Positions 1 through 8,556 of a DNA stretch of 64,000 bases are shown here, piece by piece (positions within the stretch are counted from its first letter, which is position 1; every line of letters starts with the position of its first letter). The position numbers and the translations under genes are program-made. The stretch spans positions 6,204,001-6,268,000 of the forward strand of contig NZ_CP107841.1 in NCBI RefSeq assembly GCF_036346855.1, written 5' to 3'. The notes beneath the pieces were generated by a model. The model worked only from the letters and a program-made list of their open reading frames with translations, searched no databases and had not been told where the DNA came from. This DNA comes from Streptomyces europaeiscabiei. GTDB taxonomy: Bacteria; Actinomycetota; Actinomycetes; Streptomycetales; Streptomycetaceae.

Positions 1-1056
1 GTGGAGGACGACCAGTTCGAGCGGGGGCACCTTGTGGAGGGGGACGCCTTCGATGCCGGTCAGCACCATCGCGGCCATCGTCTCCGGCTTGATCTTGGTG
101 AACATGCCGTTCATGCCGAGTTCGTCGCCGCCGAGCTCCTCGGGGCGCATCGAGATCGGGACACGGGCCGCGGTCGCGCCGTCGGGCGCGCCGAAGTATT
201 TGTACGTCACCCCCACCCGGCCACCATTCCTGCTCCCCGCCCGGAGCCGGTTGACCACATGGTCCAGGCCCTCCACACGGTCCGCGCGGTCCGCACTCTC
301 GATGCGGTCCGGACGGTCCTTGCGGTCCGCACGGCTCCTGCGCTCCGCGCGACTCCTGCGATCCACCAGGTCAGGCCGGTCCATCCGGTCCGTCTGATCC
401 ATTCCGTCCACACGATTGACACGATCCACATGATCGGCACGATCCATACGGTCCATACCGTCCATACGGCTGCGCCGCCCGATCCGCTCAGGCCCAGCGC
501 TCTGGATCCGGTCGGAGCCATTGGACGGGACCCGGTCGGAGCCGCTCTGGACGCGGTTGTCACCGGTCTCGGACCGGCCGGTACCCGCTTCCGTACGGTC
601 GGCGTGGTCAGTACGGTCGGCGTCGCCTCGCGGACCGTCCGATTCGTGTGTGCCGTGTGCACTCTGCGGACCGTACACGCCCGGCTGACCCTGCGGGGCG
701 TGCGGGGGCTGTGACCCCGGCGACGCCGGAGGCGCGGGTGGTACCGGTGGGGTCGGTGGGGTCGGTGGCACGGGTGGTACCGGAGGCAGCGCCGGCGGCG
801 CCGCTTGCGGGCCTGGCGACGACCCCTGCGGTCCCGGCCCCGCCGACCCGCTCAGTTCGCCCGGCGCGCTCCGCTCCGTGGGCGCCCCGCGGTCCGACGA
901 ACCGGCCCGGTCGGTCGACCCGCTCCGCTCCTGCCGGGTCTCCGCGGCCTCCTCCGCCTCGCGTCGGTGCCTGCCCCGCCGGGCACGACGAGGACCGAGG
1001 TCACCGGTCCCCTCGCCCAGTCCGCCACCGCGATGCATATCTCCACCCGAACGCAT
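1..1056 (-). CDS. Unknown protein with Pro-rich and Asp/Arg-repeat linkers (partial, C-terminus outside window)
   Basis: This frame stays open for 352 codons from ATG 1056 to the window edge. ATG 1038 is an alternative start, and neither has a good ribosome site. Residues 1-80 are basic and glutamate-rich. Residues about 84-112 are proline-rich (PPVPPTPP type). Residues about 139-268 are a degenerate repeat of Asp-Arg-X and related triplets. From about residue 276 the composition becomes ordinary (VGVTYKYFGAPDG, then a stretch ending LELVVLH), which looks like a folded domain. The gene is divergent from hemL. I do not recognise the family. The coding call rests on the periodic repeat staying in one frame and on the normal-looking C-terminal part. 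Plus-strand open frames over the same bases are shadows. Confidence 0.6.
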   Translation of the reverse strand, partial: MRSGGDMHRGGGLGEGTGDLGPRRARRGRHRREAEEAAETRQERSGSTDRAGSSDRGAPTERSAPGELSGSAGPGPQGSSPGPQAAPPALPPVPPVPPTPPTPPVPPAPPASPGSQPPHAPQGQPGVYGPQSAHGTHESDGPRGDADRTDHADRTEAGTGRSETGDNRVQSGSDRVPSNGSDRIQSAGPERIGRRSRMDGMDRMDRADHVDRVNRVDGMDQTDRMDRPDLVDRRSRAERRSRADRKDRPDRIESADRADRVEGLDHVVNRLRAGSRNGGRVGVTYKYFGAPDGATAARVPISMRPEELGGDELGMNGMFTKIKPETMAAMVLTGIEGVPLHKVPPLELVVLH

Positions 1057-1177
1057 TTCTGGGCCGCGTGACCCCCGCCGCGCAACCCGATCATCGTGTC
1101 AGTGACCTCCCCCGCGACCGCCCGCCGAAACGTGAGCGCAAACACCAGTCGGCAGGATCTTCGGAGCCTCTGACACC

Positions 1178-2497
1178 ATGGCCTGTGTGAGCTATCCGTA
1201 CGAAGCCCCAGTTTCGCAGACTCTCTTCGAGCGCGCGGCGGCCGTCACGCCCGGCGGCGTGAACTCTCCCGTGCGCGCCTTCCGCGCCGTGGGTGGTACG
1301 CCCCGGTTCATGGTGTCCGGTACCGGTCCCTATCTGACGGACGCCGACGGTCGCGAGTATGTAGATCTTGTGTGTTCGTGGGGTCCCATGATCCTTGGGC
1401 ACTCCCGTCCCGAGGTGATCGCAGCCGTCCAGGAGGCCGTCTCGCGCGGCACCTCCTTCGGTACGCCCGGTGAGGGCGAGGTCGCGCTCGCCGAGGAGAT
1501 GGTGGACCGGATCGGGCCGCTGGAGCAGGTGCGGCTCGTGTCCAGCGGGACCGAGGCCACCATGTCCGCGATCCGGCTCGCCCGCGGCTTCACCGGCCGC
1601 GCCAAGGTGGTGAAGTTCGCCGGGTGTTACCACGGTCACGTCGACTCGCTGCTCGCCGCCGCCGGGTCGGGAGTCGCCACCTTCGCCCTCCCCGACACCC
1701 CGGGCGTCACCGGCGCCCAGGCCGGCGACACCATCGTGCTGCCCTACAACGACCTCGACGCCGTGCGGGCCGCCTTCGCCGCCCACCCCGGCGAGATCGC
1801 CTGCGTCATCACCGAGGCCTCCCCGGGCAACATGGGCGTCGTACCGCCGCTGCCGGGCTTCAACCAGGGCCTCAGGGACGCCTGCGCCGAGAACGGCGCG
1901 CTCTTCGTCTCCGACGAGGTCATGACCGGGTTCCGGACCAGCAGGGCCGGCTGGTTCGGGATCGACGGGGTCGTCCCGGACCTCATGACCTTCGGCAAGG
2001 TCATGGGCGGTGGCTTCCCCGCCGCCGCCTTCGGGGGCCGCGCCGACGTGATGGCGTACCTCGCGCCCGCCGGGCCCGTCTACCAGGCCGGCACGCTGTC
2101 CGGAAACCCGGTCGCGACGGCCGCCGGGCTCGCGCAGCTGCGGCTGCTCGACGACGCGGCGTACGACGTCGTCGACACCGTGTCGCGGCGGATCCAGGGG
2201 CTCGTCTCGGACGCGCTCACCAAGGAAGGCGTCGCGCACACGGTGCAGAACGCCTCCAACATGTTCTCCGTGTTCTTCACGGACACGCCCGTGCGGAACT
2301 ACGAGGAGGCCAAGGCGCAGGAGTCGTACCGCTTCAACGCCTTCTTCCACTCGATGCTGTCGCAGGGCGTCTATTTGCCGCCGTCGTCGTTCGAGTCGTG
2401 GTTCGTGTCGACCGCGCACGACGATCGGGCGGTTCAGCGGATCGCCGACGCCCTTCCGGCGGCGGCGCGGGCAGCAGCGGAGGCTTCGGCAGCATGA
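1178..2497 (+). CDS. hemL: Glutamate-1-semialdehyde 2,1-aminomutase
   Basis: This PLP enzyme moves the amino group of glutamate-1-semialdehyde to give 5-aminolevulinate, the last step of the C5 route to haem and other tetrapyrroles. The 439-residue protein is full length for the family. It begins with the typical [20 protein letters not shown] stretch and keeps the PLP lysine in [11 protein letters not shown] (Lys274) and the substrate-loop signature [19 protein letters not shown] 1178 has GGAG about 11 bases upstream; GTG 1187 is an alternative start. The stop overlaps the next ATG in ATGA, so the two genes are probably translationally coupled. Location beside the cytochrome c maturation genes fits a haem-supply role. 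Confidence 0.96.
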   Translation: MACVSYPYEAPVSQTLFERAAAVTPGGVNSPVRAFRAVGGTPRFMVSGTGPYLTDADGREYVDLVCSWGPMILGHSRPEVIAAVQEAVSRGTSFGTPGEGEVALAEEMVDRIGPLEQVRLVSSGTEATMSAIRLARGFTGRAKVVKFAGCYHGHVDSLLAAAGSGVATFALPDTPGVTGAQAGDTIVLPYNDLDAVRAAFAAHPGEIACVITEASPGNMGVVPPLPGFNQGLRDACAENGALFVSDEVMTGFRTSRAGWFGIDGVVPDLMTFGKVMGGGFPAAAFGGRADVMAYLAPAGPVYQAGTLSGNPVATAAGLAQLRLLDDAAYDVVDTVSRRIQGLVSDALTKEGVAHTVQNASNMFSVFFTDTPVRNYEEAKAQESYRFNAFFHSMLSQGVYLPPSSFESWFVSTAHDDRAVQRIADALPAAARAAAEASAA

Positions 2498-3168
2498 GTG
2501 ACATCACGGTCGTCCACCTGATGCGGCACGGCGAGGTCGCCAACCCGGACGGGATTCTCTACGGGCGCCTCGACGGGTACCACCTCTCCGACCTCGGCCG
2601 CCGTATGGCCGACCGGGTCGCCGAGCATCTGGCGTCCCGGGACGTCACGCACGTCGGCGCCTCCCCGCTGGAGCGGGCGCAGGAGACGGCGACGCCGATC
2701 GCCAAGGCGCACGGGCTCGACCTCGCCACCGACGGGCGGCTCATCGAGGCGGGCAACGTCTTCCAGGGCAAGACCTTCGGCGTCGGCGACGGCGCGCTGA
2801 AGCGGCCGGAGAACTGGAAGCACCTCGTCAACCCCTTCAAGCCGTCGTGGGGTGAGCCGTACGTCGAGCAGGTCGTCCGGATGATGGGGGCGCTCGACGC
2901 GGCGAAGGACGCGGCGCGCGGGCACGAGGCCGTGCTGGTCTCGCACCAGCTGCCGATCTGGATCGTGCGGTCGTACGTCGAGAAGCGGCGCCTCTGGCAC
3001 GATCCGCGCCGGCGGCAGTGCACCCTCGCCTCCCTGACCACGTTCACGTACCAGGGGGACAGGATCGTGTCCGTCGGCTACAGCGAGCCGGCGCGTGATC
3101 TGGTGCCGCCGCATCTGTTGGCCGGGGCCAAGCCGGTCAAGGGCAAGGACAAGGCCTTCGGAGCGTGA
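2494..3168 (+). CDS. Histidine phosphatase / phosphoglycerate-mutase family protein
   Basis: The 224-residue protein has the branch signature LMRHGE (residues 9-14), whose histidine is the phospho-acceptor. The second catalytic region is VLVSHQLP near residue 150, and a conserved [10 protein letters not shown] motif lies between them. Length and motifs fit the histidine phosphatase superfamily, but the substrate cannot be read from sequence. True glycolytic mutase is unlikely because the partner is hemL and the protein is divergent. Its ATG overlaps the hemL stop by 4 bases. The gene ends in a lysine-rich tail and is followed by 660 bases of repeats. Confidence 0.88.
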   Translation: MSDITVVHLMRHGEVANPDGILYGRLDGYHLSDLGRRMADRVAEHLASRDVTHVGASPLERAQETATPIAKAHGLDLATDGRLIEAGNVFQGKTFGVGDGALKRPENWKHLVNPFKPSWGEPYVEQVVRMMGALDAAKDAARGHEAVLVSHQLPIWIVRSYVEKRRLWHDPRRRQCTLASLTTFTYQGDRIVSVGYSEPARDLVPPHLLAGAKPVKGKDKAFGA

Positions 3169-3834
3169 GCGCTCCGCTGGGTCGGGCCGGGTGAGGGTGG
3201 GCTGAGGCCGTCGGGCCGGGTGAGGGTGGGCTGAGGCTGTCGAGCCGGGTGAGGGTGGGCTGAGGCCGTCGGGGAAGTGCGGGCCGGTCGTGGTTGCTCG
3301 CGCAGTTCCCCGCGCCCCTGAAGGGTCTGCGGTTCCCGGTGTTCCTGAGGGGCTCCTTGGCCCCGGGGCTTTGAAGGGTCTGCGGTTCCCGGTGTTCCTG
3401 AGGGGCTCCTTGGCCCCGGGGCTTTGAAGGGTCTGCGGTTCCCGGTGTTCCTGAGGGGCTCCTTGGCCCCGGGGCTCTGAAGGGTCTGCGGTTGCGCGTG
3501 TTCCTGAGGGGCCCCTCGGCCCCGCGGCCCGCAGCGACCTGTAGTCCTTCGCGGTGCTCCTGACGGACCCCCGGCCACCGTGCCTCGGCGACGCCCGGGG
3601 GTTCCTGGTGAACCTGAACGACCCGTTGGCCCCGGCGCCCCCGAAAGACCCGCGGTTCCCCGTGCCTCCGAAGGCCCGCAGAGTTTTCCGTGTCGGCCGG
3701 AAGGTCTGTGCAGTTCTCCGCGCTCGTAAAGATTTGCGCTTGTCGGAGATCAATGGGAACCTTCGCGTCCTTTCATGCCTCTAAAGCGGTGTGCTTCACG
3801 TGAACTGGTACGTGGAATGACCAAGGGGGACGCA
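3169..3834. repeat. Gene-free interval with two families of tandem repeats
   Basis: No coding sequence is supported here. Three 29-bp copies (starts 3181, 3210, 3239) of a unit beginning gtcgggccgggtgagggtgg are followed by one reverse-orientation copy of the dispersed repeat core cgcagttccccgcgcccctg (3301-3320). That merges into four copies of a 53-bp unit starting gaagggtctgcggttcc at 3320, 3373, 3426 and 3479, the last one diverged. Open frames across the array exist only because the repeats lack stops; 53 is not a multiple of three. Confidence 0.85.
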
Positions 3835-5112
3835 ATGCGCGAAATATCGCGGAGGGGGATGCTCGGGCTCGGCGTCGGTGCGGGTGCGGTCGCGGGGCTG
3901 GGGCTGACCGGGTGCGGTACGGGGCTCGGGGGCAAGCCGGGCGAGGCCGGTGGGTCCGGTGGTGGCGGCAAGGGCCCGGGGAAGGGCGGGAAGCCGGAGA
4001 AGAGGGTGAAGCTGCTGGGTGACGGGTCGACGTCGTACACGGGGAAGCAGCCGAACCAGCCCAAGAAGCCGCAGCCGTTGGCGCCCGGCGAGACGCCGCC
4101 GCAGTTCGTGGTGTTCTCCTGGGACGGGGCCGGGGATGTCGGGAACGGCCTTTTCGAGCGGTTCCTGAAGGCCGGGAGGGAACACGACGCCCATATGACG
4201 TTCTTCCTCTCCGGCATCTATCTCCTCCCGGAGTCGAAAAAGCGCACGTACCTTCCTCCGAACAACGCCCCCGGCGCCTCCGACATCGGTTATCTGACGG
4301 ATGAACACATCAAGTCGACACTGGGGCATGTGCGCACGGCGTGGCTCGACGGGCACGAGATGGGCACCCACTTCAACGGTCACTTCTGCGGTGGCAGCGG
4401 CTCGGTCGGGAACTGGACGCCGAAGCAGTGGCGCAGCGAGATCGACCAGGCGAAGTCGTTCGTCAAGGAGTGGAAGACCAACAGCGGGTGGACGGATGTC
4501 GAGCCGCTGCCGTTCGACTACGACAAGGAACTCATCGGCGGGCGGACGCCGTGTCTGATGGGGCAGGAGAACCTGCTGCCCACCGCGCGCGAGCTGGGCT
4601 GGCGCTACGACTCCTCCTCGCCCGGCGGCCTCCAGGTCTGGCCCAAGAAGAAGGAGGGCATCTGGGACCTGCCGCTGCAGTCCGTACCGTTCCCCGGCCG
4701 CAGCTTCGAGGTCCTCTCGATGGACTACAACATCATGTACAACCAGTCGCAGAACTCCACCCAGGCCCCGCCCGCCAACTACCCGGCCTACCGCACCCAG
4801 GCGACCGGCGCGTACGTCGCCGGCTTCCAGCGCGCGTACGAGACGAACCGGGCGCCGCTGTTCATAGGGAACCACTTCGAGGAGTGGAACGGCGGGGTGT
4901 ACATGGACGCCGTCGAGGAGGCCCTCAAGCACATCGCGCGGGCCAAGGAGAAGGCGCCGGACGGGGAGATACGGATCGTGTCCTTCCGGCAGTTCGTGGA
5001 CTGGATGGACGTCCAGACGCCGGACGTCCTGGCCAAGCTCCAGACCCTCGGGGTGGGGCAGCAGCCGACGGGTGGGTGGAAGGAACTGCTGGGGGCCGGT
5101 CCGACCGCGTGA
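3835..5112 (+). CDS. Tat-type lipoprotein with polysaccharide-deacetylase-like domain
   Basis: The 425-residue protein starts at ATG 3835 behind a strong AAGGGGGA site; ATG 3817 is in frame but less well placed. The N-terminus has a twin-arginine motif (SRRGMLGLG) and a lipobox LTGC, so I infer a Tat-exported, membrane-anchored lipoprotein. After a Gly/Lys-rich linker comes a NodB-like domain. VVFSWDGAGD occupies the place of the metal-binding TFDDG motif, and GHEMGTHFNGHF resembles the HxxxH metal site. No SWxxP-type signature is obvious, so carbohydrate deacetylase activity is only plausible. It could act on the cell wall or an exopolysaccharide. The gene stands alone between repeats and resA. 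Confidence 0.85.
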   Translation: MREISRRGMLGLGVGAGAVAGLGLTGCGTGLGGKPGEAGGSGGGGKGPGKGGKPEKRVKLLGDGSTSYTGKQPNQPKKPQPLAPGETPPQFVVFSWDGAGDVGNGLFERFLKAGREHDAHMTFFLSGIYLLPESKKRTYLPPNNAPGASDIGYLTDEHIKSTLGHVRTAWLDGHEMGTHFNGHFCGGSGSVGNWTPKQWRSEIDQAKSFVKEWKTNSGWTDVEPLPFDYDKELIGGRTPCLMGQENLLPTARELGWRYDSSSPGGLQVWPKKKEGIWDLPLQSVPFPGRSFEVLSMDYNIMYNQSQNSTQAPPANYPAYRTQATGAYVAGFQRAYETNRAPLFIGNHFEEWNGGVYMDAVEEALKHIARAKEKAPDGEIRIVSFRQFVDWMDVQTPDVLAKLQTLGVGQQPTGGWKELLGAGPTA

Positions 5113-5222
5113 CCTCGCCGCTCCGGTCGGCCGACCTCGCCGCATCAGGCCGCCTGACCTCGCCTTACGGTGCCGTCTGACCCCGCCGTAAGCCCTCGAA
5201 ACGGGCATGCGAAACTTTTCAC

Positions 5223-5825
5223 ATGAGTGTCCGTACGAGCCGTGGTCGTGCCGTTTTGCTCTCTGCCGGGGCCGCCGCCCTGGCGCTGTCGCTGTCCGCC
5301 TGCGCGGGCGGTGGCATCGAGGGCGGGGGCGGTGGGACCGGGTTCATCACCGGTTCCGACGGGATCGCGACGGTGAAGAAGGAGGACCGGGACGATGCGC
5401 CCGCGCTCTCCGGCAAGACCATCGACGGCGACCAGCTCGATGTCTCCTCCGCCTACAAGGGCAAGATCATCGTCCTGAACGTGTGGGGCTCCTGGTGCGC
5501 ACCGTGCCGTGCCGAGGCACCCAACCTGGCCAAGGTCTCCGAGGACCTCGCCGACCAGGGCGTGCAGTTCGTCGGTATCAACACACGGGACACCAGCACC
5601 CGGCCGGCGGTCGCCTTCGAGGAGCAGTACAAGGTCGACTACCCGAGCCTGTACGACCCCACCGGCAAGCTGCTGCTGCGTTTCGAGAAGGGCTCGCTCA
5701 ACCCTCAGCTGATCCCTTCCACACTGGTCGTCGACCGCGACGGGAAGCTCGCCGCGCGCACCCAGCAGGCGCTCAGCGAGGAGAAGCTGCGCAAGATGCT
5801 CAAGCCGATCCTCGCGGAGAAGTGA
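5223..5825 (+). CDS. resA: Thioredoxin-like lipoprotein for cytochrome c maturation (ResA)
   Basis: The 200-residue protein has a lipoprotein signal with the lipobox LSAC (Cys27), a glycine-rich linker, and a TlpA/ResA-type thioredoxin fold with the active site WCAPC at residues 91-95. ResA proteins reduce the haem-binding CXXCH cysteines of apocytochrome c outside the membrane before haem attachment. The gene is the first of four close genes: ccdA begins one base after its stop, then resB and ccsB follow. That order is the standard System II cytochrome c operon of Gram-positive bacteria. Confidence 0.93.
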   Translation: MSVRTSRGRAVLLSAGAAALALSLSACAGGGIEGGGGGTGFITGSDGIATVKKEDRDDAPALSGKTIDGDQLDVSSAYKGKIIVLNVWGSWCAPCRAEAPNLAKVSEDLADQGVQFVGINTRDTSTRPAVAFEEQYKVDYPSLYDPTGKLLLRFEKGSLNPQLIPSTLVVDRDGKLAARTQQALSEEKLRKMLKPILAEK

Positions 5826-5826
5826 C

Positions 5827-6621
5827 GTGGCCGGGACGTCCGTGCTGACCGCGACCACCGCACTGACCACGACCGCCGCCGACGTCAACTCGACCCTCAC
5901 TGACGGGGCCCTGCTGCTCGCGCTGCCCATCGCCGTCCTCGGCGGGCTCGTCTCCTTCTTCTCGCCCTGCGTCCTGCCGCTCGTTCCCGGCTATCTGTCG
6001 TACGTCACCGGAGTCGGCGGCACCGATCTGGCCGACGCCCGCAAGGGGCGGATGGCGGCCGGGGCCGGGCTGTTCGTCCTCGGCTTCACCTTCGTGTTCG
6101 TCTCCAGCGGCGCGCTCTTCGGGTACTTCGGCCGGACCCTGCTGGAGCACCAGGACGTCCTGACCAAGGTGCTCGGCGGGCTCATGATCGCCATGGGTCT
6201 CTTCTTCATGGGGCTGATGCCCTGGCTGACCCAGCGGGAGTACCGCTTCCACACCCGGCCGGCCACCGGGCTCGTGGGTGCCCCGATACTCGGCGCGCTC
6301 TTCGGTATCGGCTGGGTGCCCTGCATCGGACCGACCCTCGCCACGGTCAACATCCTCGCTCTCGACCAGGCCAGCGCCGGTCGCGGGGCCCTGCTGATGG
6401 TGGCGTACTGTCTGGGGCTGGGCCTGCCCTTCGTGCTCGCCGCGGTGGCCTTCCGCAAGGCGCTCGGCGCCTTCGCCTGGGTCAAGCGGCACTACGTGTG
6501 GGTGCTGCGCATCGGCGGCGGCATGATGATCACGATCGGACTGCTCATGCTGACCGGCGCCTGGGACCGCATCATTCAGGAGATGCAGGTCTGGACCGCC
6601 GGCTTCACCCCTGGGATCTGA
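5827..6621 (+). CDS. ccdA: Cytochrome c biogenesis thiol-disulfide transporter CcdA
   Basis: This polytopic membrane protein (264 aa, about six helices) passes reducing equivalents from cytoplasmic thioredoxin to ResA across the membrane. The two redox cysteines typical of CcdA are present, in FFSPCVLPLVPG (Cys48) and GWVPCIGPT (Cys166). The GTG start lies one base after the resA stop. The start is weakly supported because the first 25 residues are Thr/Ala-rich and not conserved-looking, but no better start lies before the first helix. Confidence 0.93.
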   Translation: MAGTSVLTATTALTTTAADVNSTLTDGALLLALPIAVLGGLVSFFSPCVLPLVPGYLSYVTGVGGTDLADARKGRMAAGAGLFVLGFTFVFVSSGALFGYFGRTLLEHQDVLTKVLGGLMIAMGLFFMGLMPWLTQREYRFHTRPATGLVGAPILGALFGIGWVPCIGPTLATVNILALDQASAGRGALLMVAYCLGLGLPFVLAAVAFRKALGAFAWVKRHYVWVLRIGGGMMITIGLLMLTGAWDRIIQEMQVWTAGFTPGI

Positions 6622-6625
6622 GCCA

Positions 6626-8365
6626 ATGACGACGACCGACTCCGGCAACCGCGAGAACACCCCTGCTCAGCGCGGGAGCGCCGCCGACGACAACGATCTC
6701 GGCGCCGCCGGCTCGCAGCTCTCGACCGCCCCGCAGGAAGAAGCCCCCAACCTGCCGTCCCTGGGCGTGATCGGCTGGGCCCGCTGGTTCTGGCGGCAGC
6801 TGACGTCCATGCGGGTCGCGCTGCTGCTGCTGTTCATGCTGTCGCTGGCGGCGATCCCCGGCTCGCTGATCCCACAGTCGGGGCAGGACGCGGCCCGGGT
6901 CGCCGACTTCATGAAGCGGCACGACACGCTCGGGCCGGTCTACGAGAAACTCGGGCTGTTCCACGTCTACGGCTCGGTGTGGTTCTCGGCGATCTACATC
7001 CTGCTCTTCGTCTCGCTCATCGGCTGCATCGTGCCCCGCACCGGGCAGTTCGTCGGCCAGCTCCGCGGTCGTCCGCCGGGCGCGCCCAAGCGCCTGACCC
7101 GGCTGCCCGCGTACGCGACCTGGCGCACGGACGCCGCGCCGGAGCAGGTGCGCGAGGCCGCGCTGAAGGCGCTGAAGCAGCGCCGGTTCCGTGCGCACGT
7201 CGCCGGGGACGCGGTCGCAGCCGAGAAGGGCTATCTGCGGGAGGCGGGCAACCTCGCCTTCCACATCGCCCTGATCGTGATGCTCGTCGCCTTCGCCTGG
7301 GGCCAGCTCTACCGGTCCGAGGGCAACAAGCTGATCGTCGAGGGCGACGGTTTCGCCAACACCCTCACGCAGTACGACGACTTCAAGTCCGGCAACCTCT
7401 TCACCGCCGAGGACCTCAACCCGTTCAGCTTCGACCTCAAGAGCTTCCGGGGCACCTACGAGACGAGCGGCCCGAACAGGGGCACGCCACGTATCTACGA
7501 GGCCTCCGTCGACTACGCCGTCGGCGCCGACGGCAAGGAGCGGTCGACCAGGATCGAGGTCAACAAGCCGTTGGAGATCGGCGACTCGAAGGTCTATCTC
7601 GTCAGCCACGGGTACGCCCCCGTGATCACCATCAAGGACGGCAGGGGCAAGGTCGTCTTCCAGGACGCGGCGCCGCTGCTGCCGCTGGACGCCAATGTCA
7701 CCTCCACCGGTGCGATCAAGGTCATGGACGGTTACACCGACGCCAAGGGGAAGTGGGACCAGCTCGGCATCCAGGCCTTCTTCCTCCCGACGTACGGCGG
7801 CAAGAACACCGCCGTGGTCTCGCAGTTCCCCGCGCTGCTGAACCCCGTGCTCAACCTGGAGCCGTACCACGGTGATCTCCGGGTCAACGGGGGCATCCCG
7901 CAGAGCGTGTACCAGCTCGACAAGTCCAAGCTGAAGGGGTTCAAGGACTCCAAGGGCGCGCAGGTGCGGGAGAACCTGAAGATCGGAGAGTCCATGACGC
8001 TGCCGAACGGTGCGGGCACGATCACCTTCGACGGGGTCAAGGAGTGGGCCGGCTTCCAGATCACCCAGCAGCCCGGCAGCGGGTGGGCCCTCGCCGGAGC
8101 GATCACCGCGATCTTCGGTCTTGCCGGGTCCCTGTTCATCCAGCGTCGGCGGGTGTGGGTGCGGGCGGTGGTCGGTCCGGACGGGGTGACCGTCGTGGAG
8201 ATGGCCGGGCTGGGTCGCAGTGAGTCGGCGAAGGTGCCGGAGGAGCTGGGTGAGCTCGCGAGTGTTCTGTATGACCAGGTGCCGGGGGCGTCCGACGCCC
8301 CGGAGGCGGAGCCGGACGGTGTGTCCGGCTCCGACGCCGCATCATCCGAAGGGGCTGAGAAATGA
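6626..8365 (+). CDS. resB: Cytochrome c biogenesis protein ResB
   Basis: The 579-residue ResB protein works with ResC/CcsB to export haem and join it to apocytochrome c. Features seen: a soluble 45-residue head, a first helix near LLLLFMLSLAAIPGSLIP, a second near IYILLFVSLIGCIV, a third near FHIALIVMLVAFAWG, a large extracytoplasmic domain, and a last helix near residue 500 (ALAGAITAIFGLAGSLFI). ATG 6626 follows ccdA by four bases. The stop region ATGA begins the intercistronic stretch before ccsB. Confidence 0.94.
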   Translation: MTTTDSGNRENTPAQRGSAADDNDLGAAGSQLSTAPQEEAPNLPSLGVIGWARWFWRQLTSMRVALLLLFMLSLAAIPGSLIPQSGQDAARVADFMKRHDTLGPVYEKLGLFHVYGSVWFSAIYILLFVSLIGCIVPRTGQFVGQLRGRPPGAPKRLTRLPAYATWRTDAAPEQVREAALKALKQRRFRAHVAGDAVAAEKGYLREAGNLAFHIALIVMLVAFAWGQLYRSEGNKLIVEGDGFANTLTQYDDFKSGNLFTAEDLNPFSFDLKSFRGTYETSGPNRGTPRIYEASVDYAVGADGKERSTRIEVNKPLEIGDSKVYLVSHGYAPVITIKDGRGKVVFQDAAPLLPLDANVTSTGAIKVMDGYTDAKGKWDQLGIQAFFLPTYGGKNTAVVSQFPALLNPVLNLEPYHGDLRVNGGIPQSVYQLDKSKLKGFKDSKGAQVRENLKIGESMTLPNGAGTITFDGVKEWAGFQITQQPGSGWALAGAITAIFGLAGSLFIQRRRVWVRAVVGPDGVTVVEMAGLGRSESAKVPEELGELASVLYDQVPGASDAPEAEPDGVSGSDAASSEGAEK

Positions 8366-8556
8366 ATCCTCTCCCTCGCAGATCCAGGGAGATTCCTGGC
8401 TCACGCCGCCCAGCGGGCCGGCGGCCCTCCAGGTCTTCCACGATGAACGCCAGCCGGGTTGAAACCAGCCCGGTAACACGACCGCAAGCTTCCCGCCAGA
8501 CCTCAACGCCCGGCCGCAAGTTGCCGGGATATTCACTCGAAGGAGTGCTGAGGTGA
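8362..8556 (+). other. Structured resB-ccsB spacer with a doubtful 64-codon ORF
   Basis: The spacer is unusually long for this otherwise tight operon. It contains an ORF that overlaps resB by ATGA and ccsB by GTGA, which would be textbook coupling. However, only about 65 percent of its third positions are G or C by my count, far below the neighbouring genes, and the predicted peptide is basic with no recognisable domain. Several short inverted repeats are present, for example CCAGG/CCTGG near 8376-8392 and CCGGG/CCCGG near 8455-8475. The ccsB ribosome site AAGGAG ends the region. I favour a structured RNA spacer over a real gene. Confidence 0.45.

Noticed and set aside
1..714. Plus-strand open frame of 237 codons
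   Set aside because: It is the complement of the repeat-rich minus-strand gene; the minus frame continues further and ends in normal protein sequence.
1091..2419. Long minus-strand frame opposite hemL
   Set aside because: Antisense shadow of a certain gene; Arg/Gly/His-rich composition typical of shadows in high-G+C DNA.
3320..3531. CRISPR-like array
   Set aside because: The units are directly adjacent with no unique spacers, and the sequence derives from a known-looking intergenic repeat.
3078..3578. Minus-strand repeat protein over the 53-bp array
   Set aside because: The unit length is not a multiple of three, so no stable repeated peptide results, and there is no ribosome site.
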